Shown: positions 1-10,429, counted from the first letter of the stretch. The stretch is 64,000 nt of DNA from UBA961 sp049317525 (GCA_049317525.1 JBMOIC010000015.1:5357-69356); one strand, 5' to 3'. Notes: generated by a model from the letters alone, not told the origin. Numbers and translations are program-made.

Positions 1-45
1 TATATTGTTTGATTACAAGTAAGTTAATGACTTTTTAGCCCAGTT

Positions 46-2679
46 ATGAAAGATAAAGAAACGCCTCTGATGAGGCAATATAAAGAAATGAAGGCAAAAA
101 ACCCTGATGCTGTAATGCTTTTTAGGATGGGTGATTTTTTTGAAACCTTCGAAAATGATGCGGTGATTGCATCGACTGTTTGTGGCATTACTTTAACTAA
201 AAGAAATAATGGCGATGCTGGCGAAGTACCTTTAGCAGGCTTTCCTTATCATCAATTGGATGTTTATCTTCCTAAACTTGTAAGGGCTGGTTATAGAGTT
301 GCAGTATGCGAACAAGTGGAGGATCCAAAACAGGCAAAAGGGATTGTAAAAAGGGACATTGTAGAAGTTGTTACACCCGGAATTGGATTATATGATAAAT
401 TATTAGACGCAAAAAGAAATACATATGTGGCCGCAATATCAGTGCAATTTCATAAATCAGGTTTTATGGTATATGGTGTTTCATTTGCCGATATTTCTAC
501 TGGAGAGTTTTCCACCTGCGAAATAGCTAAAAAAGATATATTCCATATACTAGAATTATGTCTTCCTGCAGAAATCATCATATCTAAATCATTATATAGA
601 GAGCTTCAAGACGATATATCTGACTTGCCATTTAATCCATCAATAACTAAACTAGAAGACTGGATTTTTGAATATCAATTTGCATACGATGTTTTAGTAA
701 AACACTTTAATACCAAAAATGTAAAGGGTTTTGGTATTCATGAAATGCATGCAGGTATTATTGCAGCAGGTGCAGTATTACAATATATTCAAGACACACA
801 AAAATCTGTTGCACTTCAGATTAGCAGGATATCTGTATTCAATCCATCGGAATTTATGACTTTGGATTATGCAACAAGAAGAAATCTTGAAATTTTATCT
901 TCCATGAATGATCAGGCAAAAGAGGGGTCTTTATTGGCAATTCTAGACCATACTAAAACACCTATGGGCAGCCGTTTATTCAAAATGTGGGTTGGTAGGC
1001 CTCTTAGATCTTTACATTCTATCCAAGAAAGGCTTTCTGCAGTAAAATCCTTTGTGAATTCAGGAAATATTCTTCAAGAATGTGAATATATCATGAAACA
1101 AATTGGTGATTTAGAACGATTAATTGCCAAGGTGTGCGCTGGAAGATGCAATCCCAGAGATCTATATGCCTTAAAGAAAAGTTTAGATATAATTCCTCTG
1201 CTAAAAGAATTATTAGGCAAAACTCAACTTTCACCATATCTCATATCGCTAGTAGATCAATTGGTCCCATTAGATCAATTAACAAAATTAATCGAACAAG
1301 CATTACAAGAAGAGGCACCTGTAGTAATCGGTAATGGTAATGTGTTTAATCGAGGCTATTCTTCAATCTTAGATGAATATGTGGAAGCAATGTATTCTGG
1401 TAAGAACTGGATACAAGAATATATGCAAAGAGAAAGAGATCTAACGGGAATTTCATCTCTAAAAATTAGCTCGAATGGTGTGTTTGGTTATTATATTGAA
1501 ATTAGCAATACCCACAAAAGTAAAGTTCCAGAACAAAGATATGAACGCAGGCAAACTTTAGCCAATGCAGAGCGATATATCACAGAAGAATTAAAAAATA
1601 TCGAAGAAAAAATAGTCAATGCATCCGTTAAAATCAGCGAATTAGAACAAAATCTATTTTTAGAACTTCGCCTTCAAGTAATTGAATACACAGAACAAAT
1701 ACAAGCGCTAGCATCAGTAATATCAAAAATAGATTGCTTGCATAGTTTTGCAAGCGTTTCTAAACAATTCAAGTATTCAGAACCTATCATTAATGAAAAT
1801 AATGATTTACATATTATTGGTGGTAGACACCCAGTTGTAGAAAGAATGTTAAATCCTGGTAATTCATTTGTCTCAAATTCTACCGTTTTTGATGCAAAAG
1901 AAAGAATCCATATCATCACTGGCCCGAATATGGCAGGTAAATCCTGCTATCTTCGCCAAGTAGGACTCATCGTATTAATGGCTCAAATTGGATGCTATGT
2001 GCCTGCTGAATCAGCTATTATTGGTATTGTAGACCGTATTTTTACAAGAGTTGGTGCTCAAGACAATATTTCTGCTGGTGAAAGTACATTTCTTGTAGAA
2101 ATGCAAGAAGCAGCAAATATTCTTAATAATGCAACAGAGAAAAGTCTTTTACTATTAGATGAAGTTGGACGAGGCACCGCAACATTTGATGGGATTTCTA
2201 TTGCCTGGGCAATAGCGGAATATGTACATGATATTCTGAATTCTAGGGTCCTATTTGCAACTCATTATCACGAATTAACTAGCTTAACCGAACATTTATC
2301 TCGTGCAGTTAATTATAAAGTAGAAGTAAAAGAAGTGCTTCAAAGCCTACTATTTACTCACAAAGTAATACCAGGCACAAGTGATCATTCTTTTGGTATT
2401 CATGTTGCACATATGGCAGGATTACCACCAAGTGTTATCTCTAGGGCAAATAAAATTCTTTCTACTTTAGAAACTTCTTCTCCAGTTTATATCAATTCGA
2501 ATGCTATCGAATATGATAAAAAAAACCAAGATATTCATCTGCGAGAACCTGAATCACAGTTTTCTATGTTTGAAATTCGCGATGATGCTATAAGAAGAGC
2601 TTTGCAAGATATCGATATCAATGCACTTTCGCCTTTACAAGCATTCGAAGCCCTTATTCAGTTAAAAAAGAAATTATAG
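46..2679 (+). CDS. mutS: DNA mismatch repair protein MutS
   Basis: Full-length MutS (877 aa). It recognises base mismatches and small loops and recruits MutL in an ATP-dependent way. The N-terminal mismatch-binding domain has the Phe-x-Glu wedge within RMGDFFETF (F31, E33). The C-terminal ABC-type ATPase has Walker A GPNMAGKS (residues 626-633) and Walker B/signature DEVGRGTATFDG starting at D705, followed by FATHYHEL. The C-terminus keeps a short dimerisation tail. The length is usual for the MutS1 family, so this is the repair enzyme and not MutS2, which lacks the N-terminal domain. Only 45 bases of upstream sequence are visible, so its promoter and any upstream partner gene are unknown. 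The next gene follows after 80 bases and encodes an unrelated secreted protein. Confidence 0.98.
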   Translation: MKDKETPLMRQYKEMKAKNPDAVMLFRMGDFFETFENDAVIASTVCGITLTKRNNGDAGEVPLAGFPYHQLDVYLPKLVRAGYRVAVCEQVEDPKQAKGIVKRDIVEVVTPGIGLYDKLLDAKRNTYVAAISVQFHKSGFMVYGVSFADISTGEFSTCEIAKKDIFHILELCLPAEIIISKSLYRELQDDISDLPFNPSITKLEDWIFEYQFAYDVLVKHFNTKNVKGFGIHEMHAGIIAAGAVLQYIQDTQKSVALQISRISVFNPSEFMTLDYATRRNLEILSSMNDQAKEGSLLAILDHTKTPMGSRLFKMWVGRPLRSLHSIQERLSAVKSFVNSGNILQECEYIMKQIGDLERLIAKVCAGRCNPRDLYALKKSLDIIPLLKELLGKTQLSPYLISLVDQLVPLDQLTKLIEQALQEEAPVVIGNGNVFNRGYSSILDEYVEAMYSGKNWIQEYMQRERDLTGISSLKISSNGVFGYYIEISNTHKSKVPEQRYERRQTLANAERYITEELKNIEEKIVNASVKISELEQNLFLELRLQVIEYTEQIQALASVISKIDCLHSFASVSKQFKYSEPIINENNDLHIIGGRHPVVERMLNPGNSFVSNSTVFDAKERIHIITGPNMAGKSCYLRQVGLIVLMAQIGCYVPAESAIIGIVDRIFTRVGAQDNISAGESTFLVEMQEAANILNNATEKSLLLLDEVGRGTATFDGISIAWAIAEYVHDILNSRVLFATHYHELTSLTEHLSRAVNYKVEVKEVLQSLLFTHKVIPGTSDHSFGIHVAHMAGLPPSVISRANKILSTLETSSPVYINSNAIEYDKKNQDIHLREPESQFSMFEIRDDAIRRALQDIDINALSPLQAFEALIQLKKKL

Positions 2680-2759
2680 TTATATTAACAACTCAATCAA
2701 TTCGCTTATTTTTGAATGTACTTTGTTTAAAACATTTGTTTAATATATCAGGAGCTATC

Positions 2760-5501
2760 ATGGCTAATATACTTTTTACTTTTTTTGTGATATGTGTGGC
2801 TACACTCATGAATATAAGCCCCATCATTGCATCTAGTGGCGGAAAAATAGGAAGCTCTATCAATGGTTGCGGTGGATGCCATGGTGGATCAAGTACCACA
2901 ACAACCGTTTTTTTAAGAGAAGGCAATGGCCCTTTTTCCCTTGCTACTGGTGAATCCAAAACATTTAAGGTAGTTGTTGCTCATGCAAGTATGCCAAAAT
3001 CAGGTGTAAATATTGCAGTAAAAAATAGTAGCAACAATAATGCAGGATCTTTTTCCAATTTGACTAATTGTGTAAGCTCCAATAATGAATTAACACATTC
3101 TGCACCTGTTACTATGACCGGTGGTGAAACTGAATATACTTTTACTTGGACAGCGCCTGCTATACCAGGTGTATATACATTAAGAGCAGCCGGCAATGCA
3201 GTAAATAATAATGGTGGTGATTCCGGTGATTTTTGGAATGTAATGTCTAGCATAACCATAAATGTTCAAGCCAGCGCTTCTATCGTCATTAATTCGCAAA
3301 ATAATTCAGCTAAATATTGCAGAAATTCCCCACTTGACATTCTATGGACTGCTAATGGATTAAGCGGAACAACTACCATTGAAATGTCGCCAACAGGAAC
3401 TTTACCATGGGCACAAATTGGATCTGTTCCTGCAAATATTACTAATTTTCAATGGACAGTTCCTGCAAATGCAACCTATGGTAATAATTACCGTTTTAGG
3501 GTGATTAATGGAGCTATTTCAGACACCAATGATGCGAATATCTCAGTTCTACCTACTCCGATTATTGCTATACAACCTAAAGCTTTTGATACAACATGTA
3601 TTGGTGGAAATATTACATTAAGTGTGATGCCTGATAAAGAAGATCCATTTTTAACATATAAATGGTTTAAGGGGTCAAGTCCAATATCAGGGGCAAATTC
3701 AAGAACATACACTATAACTAATGCACAAATTGGCGCTTCAGGACAATACAGTGTTGAATTAAATGGATGTACAAATCTTACTAGCGAAGCTTCCCTTGTA
3801 TTTATTGGTCAAAGCCCTGCTATTTCTAGCCATCCTAGCTCTGCAAATGCCTGTTTTGGCTCTCAAGTTACCTTAAATGTTTCTGCTACTGGCACAAATC
3901 TATCATATGCATGGCGAAAAAATGGTACTGCTATACCTAATGGTAATAAAGCAGCTTATACTATTTCATCTATGACTGCAAATGATGCTGGACAATATGA
4001 CTGTGTTGTTACAGGCACATGCTCTCCTGCGGTTACATGTAATGCAGCTACTGTACAAATGGTTCAAATTCCTATTACAGCATCTAATTTTACTGGTAAT
4101 GACTCATCATTATGCATTGGCAATAAACTTCAATTATTTGCTCAAGGTACTGGTGCTATTATTTCTGGATATATATGGAAAAAGAATGGAAATCTACTTC
4201 CAAATACTGATTCTTCTTTCACTATAAATAGTATTGCAAGTGCTGATTCAGGTGTATATACGGTTACTGCTAAAAACCAATGTGGTGAATCGGGCAATGA
4301 AAGATCAATAAAGCTTATTGTTTTGTCACAGCCTTTAATAGCAAGAAATATGGCCGATACTACAGTAATAGTAAATACAGAGACATCGCTTCGCATTATA
4401 GCATTAGGGCCAAATCTTGGCTATAAATGGAAAAAAGATGGAAAAGAAATCAATAATGCTACTAGCGATAGATATACCATAGCAGCTACTCAATTTGCTG
4501 ATAGTGGATCGTATGAATGTATCATTACAAATTCATGTGGAACAGTTACTAGTTCAAAAACCTTTTTAAGTGTTAAACCTGCTTCTAAAGGTCCAACATT
4601 AACTCTTTCTACAAGAACTATTGATTTTGGTTGTATTAATAAAGGAACAACAAAGGATACTGTAATTGCTGCTCTTATTACGAATACTGGAAATGAAGAA
4701 TTAAATATTACTGCAATTACATTAAGTGGCCCTGCAGCAAATAATTATTCTATAATTTCAGGACAAGCCCCTTTTATACTTGCAGCTAATGAAACAAAAG
4801 CATTGGGATTAGCATTTTCTCCAAAATCAGAGATTACAAATAATGCCTCAATTGCTTTTGCAAGTAATTCGGTTACTTCTCCAGGCCTTATAAATATATC
4901 TGGTACAAGTTGCTTTGAAGATATTGCTACTACACCAATAATTTTAGGAAAAATAGCTGTAAATAAAAAAGATACATTAATCAATATTTGCAATACTGGA
5001 ACAAAAGCTACTTCTGTTTCTGAGTTGTCTATTAATGGATCTTCAACTTTTACTTTGCCTAATCCTCCAGCTTTACCATTATCTATAGAGCCAGGTACAT
5101 GCAAAGAAGTATTACTTAGCTTTGCAACTAATCAAGATGGAACATATAATGCTGAATTACTTGTAAAAATCTCTCAATCTTCTAATGCTTCACAAGTATT
5201 TACTATTCCTTTATCTGCAACATATGCATCACCATCAAGTATTAGTGAATTTGATATGTTCTCTGGAATTTCTGCATTCCCAAATCCAGCTAATGATATA
5301 CTTGAGATTCAATCTGCACAAGCAATTCATTCTGTAAGATTAATAAATGTTTTGGGTGAAACTATCGCAAATCATAATATTCAGATACAGTCTACTACTT
5401 GCGCTATTGATATTCATCATACAATGCCAGGTTCTTATATTGCTATTGTGAATCTTCATAATGGTAAATCATTTGGTTTGCCTATCATCATTCAAAGATA
5501 G
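2760..5501 (+). CDS. Secreted multidomain Ig-like protein with CxxCH motif and T9SS sorting domain
   Basis: A 913-aa exported protein of unknown specific role. I place the start at the ATG at 2760, not at an upstream TTG, because AGGAG (2750-2754) lies just before it and a clean signal peptide (residues 1-24) follows. The mature N-terminus has CGGCH (37-41) in a Gly-rich stretch. This resembles the choice-of-anchor V type domain of Bacteroidota surface proteins, although CxxCH can also bind haem. Next come several Ig-like domains with YKWxKxG...SGxY patterns, then a choice-of-anchor D/ASPM-like region starting at LSTRTIDFGC. The end is a type A T9SS sorting domain (FPNPANDILEI ... GLPIIIQR), predicting T9SS export and surface attachment. 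It is a close paralogue of the next gene, which lacks the CxxCH module. Confidence 0.85.
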   Translation: MANILFTFFVICVATLMNISPIIASSGGKIGSSINGCGGCHGGSSTTTTVFLREGNGPFSLATGESKTFKVVVAHASMPKSGVNIAVKNSSNNNAGSFSNLTNCVSSNNELTHSAPVTMTGGETEYTFTWTAPAIPGVYTLRAAGNAVNNNGGDSGDFWNVMSSITINVQASASIVINSQNNSAKYCRNSPLDILWTANGLSGTTTIEMSPTGTLPWAQIGSVPANITNFQWTVPANATYGNNYRFRVINGAISDTNDANISVLPTPIIAIQPKAFDTTCIGGNITLSVMPDKEDPFLTYKWFKGSSPISGANSRTYTITNAQIGASGQYSVELNGCTNLTSEASLVFIGQSPAISSHPSSANACFGSQVTLNVSATGTNLSYAWRKNGTAIPNGNKAAYTISSMTANDAGQYDCVVTGTCSPAVTCNAATVQMVQIPITASNFTGNDSSLCIGNKLQLFAQGTGAIISGYIWKKNGNLLPNTDSSFTINSIASADSGVYTVTAKNQCGESGNERSIKLIVLSQPLIARNMADTTVIVNTETSLRIIALGPNLGYKWKKDGKEINNATSDRYTIAATQFADSGSYECIITNSCGTVTSSKTFLSVKPASKGPTLTLSTRTIDFGCINKGTTKDTVIAALITNTGNEELNITAITLSGPAANNYSIISGQAPFILAANETKALGLAFSPKSEITNNASIAFASNSVTSPGLINISGTSCFEDIATTPIILGKIAVNKKDTLINICNTGTKATSVSELSINGSSTFTLPNPPALPLSIEPGTCKEVLLSFATNQDGTYNAELLVKISQSSNASQVFTIPLSATYASPSSISEFDMFSGISAFPNPANDILEIQSAQAIHSVRLINVLGETIANHNIQIQSTTCAIDIHHTMPGSYIAIVNLHNGKSFGLPIIIQR

Positions 5502-5523
5502 ATAGTACTCATATAATTATTGA

Positions 5524-5557
5524 AAGCCTGAAGAGATTGCTCTTCAGGCTTTTTTTA
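5524..5557 (+). terminator. Rho-independent terminator
   Basis: An 11-12 bp GC-containing stem (5524-5535 with 5540-5551) has a 4-base ATTG loop and a run of seven T. It lies 22 bases after the stop of the secreted Ig-like protein and separates it from its downstream paralogue. Confidence 0.9.
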
Positions 5558-5651
5558 TAAGTAATTGTGATCTATGATATTTATCATAGTAATTACCTAG
5601 TTAACCCTATACTTTTGAACAAGGATGTTTTACTAAGTATGGGAATAAATA

Positions 5652-7958
5652 ATGAGAAAGCCTAGAATCTTTTCGGTACTGATTTCTGCAGTATTAAGCG
5701 CATTTATATGTATATATGCACATGCAGAAACAAGTATAACAATTACTTCTTATAATGATCCAAGTTCATTATGCAAAGGAAGCACAATCAATCTAACTTG
5801 GATTGGAACTGAATTAAGCGGAAGCACAACTATAGAGATGTCACCAGGAAATGGATCTCAATGGATTACCATTGGGTCTGTTGATTCTTCAATAGTTCAG
5901 TATCAATACACTATTCCTGAAGGCATAAACTTTGGAAATTCATATCGTTTTAGGGTAACAAATTCCACAATATCCGATACAAATAATGCTGATATATCGG
6001 TATTACCTATGCCAATTATTACTACACAAATGAAATCCATTGATTCTATTTGCGAAGGAAATATTGCCCGTTTAGGAGTAATACTTGCAGACAATAATCC
6101 ATCATTAACTTATCAATGGTATAAAGATGGACAACCCATTCAAGATGCAACAGATGCAATTCTCACTATCAATGAACTTAAGATCTCTGATAGAGGTAGA
6201 TATAAAGTAACCATAAAAGGATGTACAGATATTACTAGTTCTGAACTCTCTTTGTATGTTAGAAATAAAGTTTCAATCACTATGCAACCAGAAAGTACTT
6301 TGAAGTGTCCAGGATCTTCAATAACACTTACAGTCAGTGCATTGGGAGAACATCTTAGCTATCAATGGAGAAGAAATGGAAAGAATCTTCCGAATGGAAA
6401 TGACAATTCTTATACCATAAGTTATTTATACATTACAGATACTGGTAAATATGACTGCATTATTACTGGTGATTGTAATTCATCAATGATATCAAAAGCT
6501 GCTTTAATTCTTATGAATGAGCCTCCTGTAATTGCAACAAATTTTGGATCTAAAGACACATCATTTTGTTATGGTACTTCCGTTCGTTTAAGAGGCCAAG
6601 GAACTGGTGGACAAATCATAGGGTATCAGTGGAAAAAGGATGGGAAAATTATAAATACATCAGACTCATTAATAGTATTAAATAATTTTTCTCCCGCAGA
6701 TACTGGCATCTATTCATTTACTGCAAAAAATCATTGTGGTTTATCTGGCGCTGAAAAGTCTGTACATATTGGTATTGTTATTTTGTCTGATATATACAAA
6801 AATCCAATAGATACCCTTGTTTATCATGAATCTGAAACGCGTTTAAAAGTAATTGCAGCTGGAACAGATTTACATTATAAATGGCGTAGAAACAATATCA
6901 TTATCCCAAGAACTGATTCTTCTGTGTTTACTATTGCTAGCACACAAATTGAAGATAGCGGTTATTATGATTGCATTGTCTATAATAAGTGCTCTGCTGA
7001 TACATCTGAAAAAGCTTTTTTAAAAGTGATTGATGTTCCTCCTGGCCCACATTTAGTACTATCTACAAATCGTATAGATTTTGGGTGTATCCCCCGAGGC
7101 ACGAGCAGCGATACGATATTCAATGCATTAATAACAAATAAAGGAGATATTGACTTAACTATTACTTCTATGACAATATCCGGAAGTGAAGCAAATCAAT
7201 TTTCAATTATTGCCGGTAATGCACCATTTACCCTTAAAAAAGATGAGTCAAAAGCAATCGGTTTTCAATTTAAAGCAGAATCTGGAGTATTTAATTATGC
7301 AAATGTATCTTTTGTAAGCAATAGCATTATCGCCAGTGGCAAAGTACTATTAAGCGGAAAAAGTTGCTTTGAATCTATTTCTGAAAAATCATTTTACTTT
7401 GGAACGATAAAAACAAATCAGCAACCCAAAGATACTGTCTACAGAATTTGTAATGCAGGTTCTCAAGATATGACAATTAATGATATTACTGTTTTAGGAG
7501 ATCCAGCATTTTCTTTGAAATCAACGTTAGAATTTCCTCAAGACATCATTAGTGGTGATTGTAAAGACATTGTGTTGACATTTCAAAGCCAACAATTAGG
7601 TCCGATAAATGCAGAATTAGCCATAAAATCTAATAAAGCTACCTATAAAATCCCATTATATGCTGTTTCAGAAGCTAGCTCTGATGTTCAAGAAACTGTT
7701 TTCTCTCAATATATTACTGTACATCCTAATCCAGCATCAGATATTATTGTTATTGAATCACATTATCCTAAAAACATGAATCATATACAATTAGTAGATG
7801 CATTGGGAAATATCACTAAAAAGTTATCTATGCAAAACAATATCAATAATTATCACATTGAATTGAATATAGAATCTTTAGCAAATGGATATCATACTGT
7901 CATAATTACATATATGAATAATGAAGTCTTATCATTACCATTAATGATAGCAAGATAA
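5652..7958 (+). CDS. Secreted Ig-like protein with T9SS sorting domain (paralogue of preceding gene)
   Basis: A 768-aa exported protein of unknown role. It begins with a signal peptide (cleavage probably after AHA, residue 25). It then follows the architecture of the preceding gene: a region matching SGSTTIEMSPGNGSQW, several Ig-like domains (YQWYKDGQP, YQWRRNGKN, YQWKKDGK), an ASPM/choice-of-anchor D-like domain (LSTNRIDFGC), and a C-terminal type A T9SS sorting domain (VHPNPASDIIVI ... LPLMIAR). The N-terminal CxxCH module of the neighbour is missing. The two genes look like a tandem duplication followed by gain or loss of that module. Each has its own terminator, so they are probably transcribed separately. 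The ribosome-binding site is weak (GGGA about 8 bases before the ATG). Confidence 0.85.
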   Translation: MRKPRIFSVLISAVLSAFICIYAHAETSITITSYNDPSSLCKGSTINLTWIGTELSGSTTIEMSPGNGSQWITIGSVDSSIVQYQYTIPEGINFGNSYRFRVTNSTISDTNNADISVLPMPIITTQMKSIDSICEGNIARLGVILADNNPSLTYQWYKDGQPIQDATDAILTINELKISDRGRYKVTIKGCTDITSSELSLYVRNKVSITMQPESTLKCPGSSITLTVSALGEHLSYQWRRNGKNLPNGNDNSYTISYLYITDTGKYDCIITGDCNSSMISKAALILMNEPPVIATNFGSKDTSFCYGTSVRLRGQGTGGQIIGYQWKKDGKIINTSDSLIVLNNFSPADTGIYSFTAKNHCGLSGAEKSVHIGIVILSDIYKNPIDTLVYHESETRLKVIAAGTDLHYKWRRNNIIIPRTDSSVFTIASTQIEDSGYYDCIVYNKCSADTSEKAFLKVIDVPPGPHLVLSTNRIDFGCIPRGTSSDTIFNALITNKGDIDLTITSMTISGSEANQFSIIAGNAPFTLKKDESKAIGFQFKAESGVFNYANVSFVSNSIIASGKVLLSGKSCFESISEKSFYFGTIKTNQQPKDTVYRICNAGSQDMTINDITVLGDPAFSLKSTLEFPQDIISGDCKDIVLTFQSQQLGPINAELAIKSNKATYKIPLYAVSEASSDVQETVFSQYITVHPNPASDIIVIESHYPKNMNHIQLVDALGNITKKLSMQNNINNYHIELNIESLANGYHTVIITYMNNEVLSLPLMIAR

Positions 7959-7976
7959 TGTATCTGTATATGTATA

Positions 7977-8015
7977 GAAAAGTCCCGATAGAACTCCTCT
8001 ATCGGGACTTTTTTT
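7977..8015. terminator. Bidirectional Rho-independent terminator
   Basis: An 11-bp stem (7981-7991 with 7999-8009) has a 7-base loop, seven T on the right and AAAA on the left. It sits between two convergent genes and can end transcription from both sides. Confidence 0.9.
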
Positions 8016-8035
8016 CTTATACTGATCAGTATATT

Positions 8036-10339
8036 TTAAGGCTTATAGACTACAAAATGAAAATTACATTGAATTGATTGTCCAGCAAGATTAAACATCC
8101 TTATTCCTAATGCATCATTAGGAACATTTCCTGTAACTGGGATCACAGGGTAATTTACACCATTTGGCGCTACTGTTGTTACATAGGCTGCTGGAACATA
8201 TATTTCATTATTAATTGTAAGAACATATTGTTGATCGGCAGCATCCCATCTTGCAGTAAAATTAGGTGTACCAGAAAGAATTAATCCAGCTGCACTGATT
8301 GAGCCATATGCTATTGGCATAGCTCTACGTTCTCCAGTTGGAGAAGCCGCATTATATGTTTTTGTTATATCACCTGTTACATGAAGCTTACCTTGAAAAT
8401 AACCTGCATATGGATTACCACTATTACTTGTAGCTGCAATTCCTTTGATTGCTATACCTGAATCACTAATTGTAGTACCTAGAACGCCTACTGTAACACC
8501 TAGAGTAGATGTAGCCTTACCAGTTACACCTGTCCCAGTTCTACTAGAGCTTTGACCTAAAACGCCACTTTTTCCATTAGCATTTTCTGAAGACTCACCT
8601 ACAATACCATTTCCTTGATTACTTAAACCATATATACCATAACCTAAACCGCTATGAGAGCCACTAATGCCATAACCATTTGCATTTGTACTTTTATTAA
8701 TACCTTTGATACCTGCAGAACCAATACCACCTTTTATAGCAGAAGCATAGCCTTCTATACCAGTGGCTGAAATTGACTCTGATTGAGTTTCTGCATAGAT
8801 AGCTGATTGAGAGCCAGAAATTCCTGTATGAAATGCCATGATAGCTGTAGAATCTTTACTGATCCCAACTACTCCGATACCTCCATCACTTTGGCCTTGA
8901 ACTGCTATGCCTTTTCCTGCATGTTGTCCTAATACGCCAATACCATTAAATCCATTCCCTGAATTAATACCAACTATTGCAGCTGATCTAATACCAGGAT
9001 TAGAAGAAGAGATATTAGCTTTTAATGCGATTGCTGAATCTGCCAAAGAAGCAGATTCGGCATAAATTCCAGGATTTACTCCTAAAGTATCGCTATGAAG
9101 TCCATACATTCCAATGCTATCTTTGCTTTGTCCATACATTCCAACGCCTAATTTGGAATTTCCATATACAGCTCTTCCTTTTCCATTATGAGTGCCCCAT
9201 ATGCCAAATGCTTTTTCATTAGAACTTGCCGCTATTCCGCGAAGTCCTGCTGAATTTACTCCTGGATTAGTAGAACTCACAGTACCCATAATTGCAAAGG
9301 ATGAATCTCCAGTACTAGCGCTTCTGCCTCTAATTGCAATGCTATTCTTTGCAGTAGTATTACTCATTATAGCATCTAAGCCTATTCCTGAAGAATTCGA
9401 CTCAACTTTTAAAGCAGAAGAAGTTGCATTAATATTTGTTACTGTAAAAGAGCCAGCCGGCCCATTACCCGATGCTAATCCTGCTATTGCAGATCCTATT
9501 CCATTATTTTCGCCAACAAGTGCATTTGCAGTACTTGGATTTGCACTTACTGAAAATTTACCTGCAGGGCCATTACCATTATTTCTAATTGAAAATAGCG
9601 TTGTCGTATTTTGTGCTATAGCACTATAAGGATAAATAATTCCACCATTTGGTGGATCTACCCATTTTAATACTTGTCCAATTCCATCATAAGACAATAA
9701 TTGCTTATCTAAAGGGCTAGCAGGAACGCCTAATTTTTGTGGAGTAATAGTACCATCTACCAATTGATTGCCTCTGATACTTCCATCAATCAAACCAATT
9801 GTTACTATGCCAGATCCACTATCAGGTGATACATAAAAATTTTCACCAGGAATAATTCGATTTACTATTCTTGTCCAATTCACGCCATTTTCACCAGCAG
9901 TTAATACCTGCCCGGTAGAAGCTCCTTTTTTACTTAATTGTTTTGTACTAATTGAGCTATCAGGAACACTCTCTGCTTTGAATGCATAAGGAACTGTTGC
10001 GAATGGAATTCTTGAAATAGATTCAATGCCATCCATTGTGATAGATATAAAATACTGATTATCGAATGGTAGATTTAATGGTGTTTTATATCCTAAATAT
10101 ACTGTGTATAATCCTTTACTAATAGGAACATTTTGATTTTCTTCATATAAGGGTTGTCCGCCTGAAACATCCTGATACAATCTAAATGTCATATTTAACA
10201 AACTATCTACTGGTTTCCCGTCAATTCCAGTAACTATCCCTTGATATGTTAATACTTTCGGTATCTGTGCTATTACTAAATTAATACTTCCTATAGAACA
10301 GACTAAGAACATGCTTAGAATGAGTGATAACTTTTTCAT
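8036..10339 (-). CDS. Secreted repeat-rich surface protein (tail-fibre-like, 89-aa repeats)
   Basis: A 767-aa exported protein with no recognised enzymatic function. The start is the ATG at 10339: AGGTG lies just upstream and a signal peptide follows (MKKLSLILSMFLVCS ... VIA). An N-terminal module starting IPKVLTYQG is shared with the next gene on this strand. The middle (about residues 250-640) is made of short Gly-rich elements of the form G-hydrophobic-x-G, organised into at least two and a half tandem units of 89 residues (from residue 360). Such sequence suggests a beta-helical or trimeric fibre, though that is inference. The C-terminal ~110 residues, from HVTGDI to HFVVYKP, match the end of the next gene and are not a type A T9SS sorting domain. 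No catalytic motif is visible. Adhesin, sheath or fibre are all possible. Confidence 0.75.
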   Translation of the reverse strand: MKKLSLILSMFLVCSIGSINLVIAQIPKVLTYQGIVTGIDGKPVDSLLNMTFRLYQDVSGGQPLYEENQNVPISKGLYTVYLGYKTPLNLPFDNQYFISITMDGIESISRIPFATVPYAFKAESVPDSSISTKQLSKKGASTGQVLTAGENGVNWTRIVNRIIPGENFYVSPDSGSGIVTIGLIDGSIRGNQLVDGTITPQKLGVPASPLDKQLLSYDGIGQVLKWVDPPNGGIIYPYSAIAQNTTTLFSIRNNGNGPAGKFSVSANPSTANALVGENNGIGSAIAGLASGNGPAGSFTVTNINATSSALKVESNSSGIGLDAIMSNTTAKNSIAIRGRSASTGDSSFAIMGTVSSTNPGVNSAGLRGIAASSNEKAFGIWGTHNGKGRAVYGNSKLGVGMYGQSKDSIGMYGLHSDTLGVNPGIYAESASLADSAIALKANISSSNPGIRSAAIVGINSGNGFNGIGVLGQHAGKGIAVQGQSDGGIGVVGISKDSTAIMAFHTGISGSQSAIYAETQSESISATGIEGYASAIKGGIGSAGIKGINKSTNANGYGISGSHSGLGYGIYGLSNQGNGIVGESSENANGKSGVLGQSSSRTGTGVTGKATSTLGVTVGVLGTTISDSGIAIKGIAATSNSGNPYAGYFQGKLHVTGDITKTYNAASPTGERRAMPIAYGSISAAGLILSGTPNFTARWDAADQQYVLTINNEIYVPAAYVTTVAPNGVNYPVIPVTGNVPNDALGIRMFNLAGQSIQCNFHFVVYKP
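8573..9262 (-). repeat. Tandem 89-residue coding repeats within the surface protein
   Basis: Residues 360-448 and 449-537 align end to end without gaps: GVNSAGLRGI / GIRSAAIVGI, then GTHNGKGRAVYGNS / GQHAGKGIAVQGQS, and so on. A third unit begins at residue 538 (GIGSAGIKGI ... GSHSGLGYGIYGLS) and decays after about 50 residues. The copies have diverged at DNA level, so this is an old duplication and not a recent slippage product. Confidence 0.75.
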
Positions 10340-10352
10340 ATATACACCTAAA

Positions 10353-10381
10353 GATATGTTGCTTATTGCTTTATCTGTCAA
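10353..10381 (-). promoter_or_regulatory. Putative promoter of the repeat-rich surface protein
   Basis: On the minus strand a perfect TTGACA (10381-10376) is followed after 17 bases by CATATC (10358-10353). It lies about 14 bases before the ATG at 10339. The -35 is consensus and the -10 only partial. It fits a gene whose upstream neighbour is closed by a terminator. Confidence 0.5.
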
Positions 10382-10429
10382 TTTACTTTTTTCAATGGAA
10401 AAAGAACAATTATGAAATATATTATACTA

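Noticed and set aside
9025..9629. Open frames of 65-145 codons antisense to the repeat-rich surface protein
   Set aside because: They are shadows of the Gly/Ala/Ser-rich coding repeat on the other strand and have no start context or known motif.
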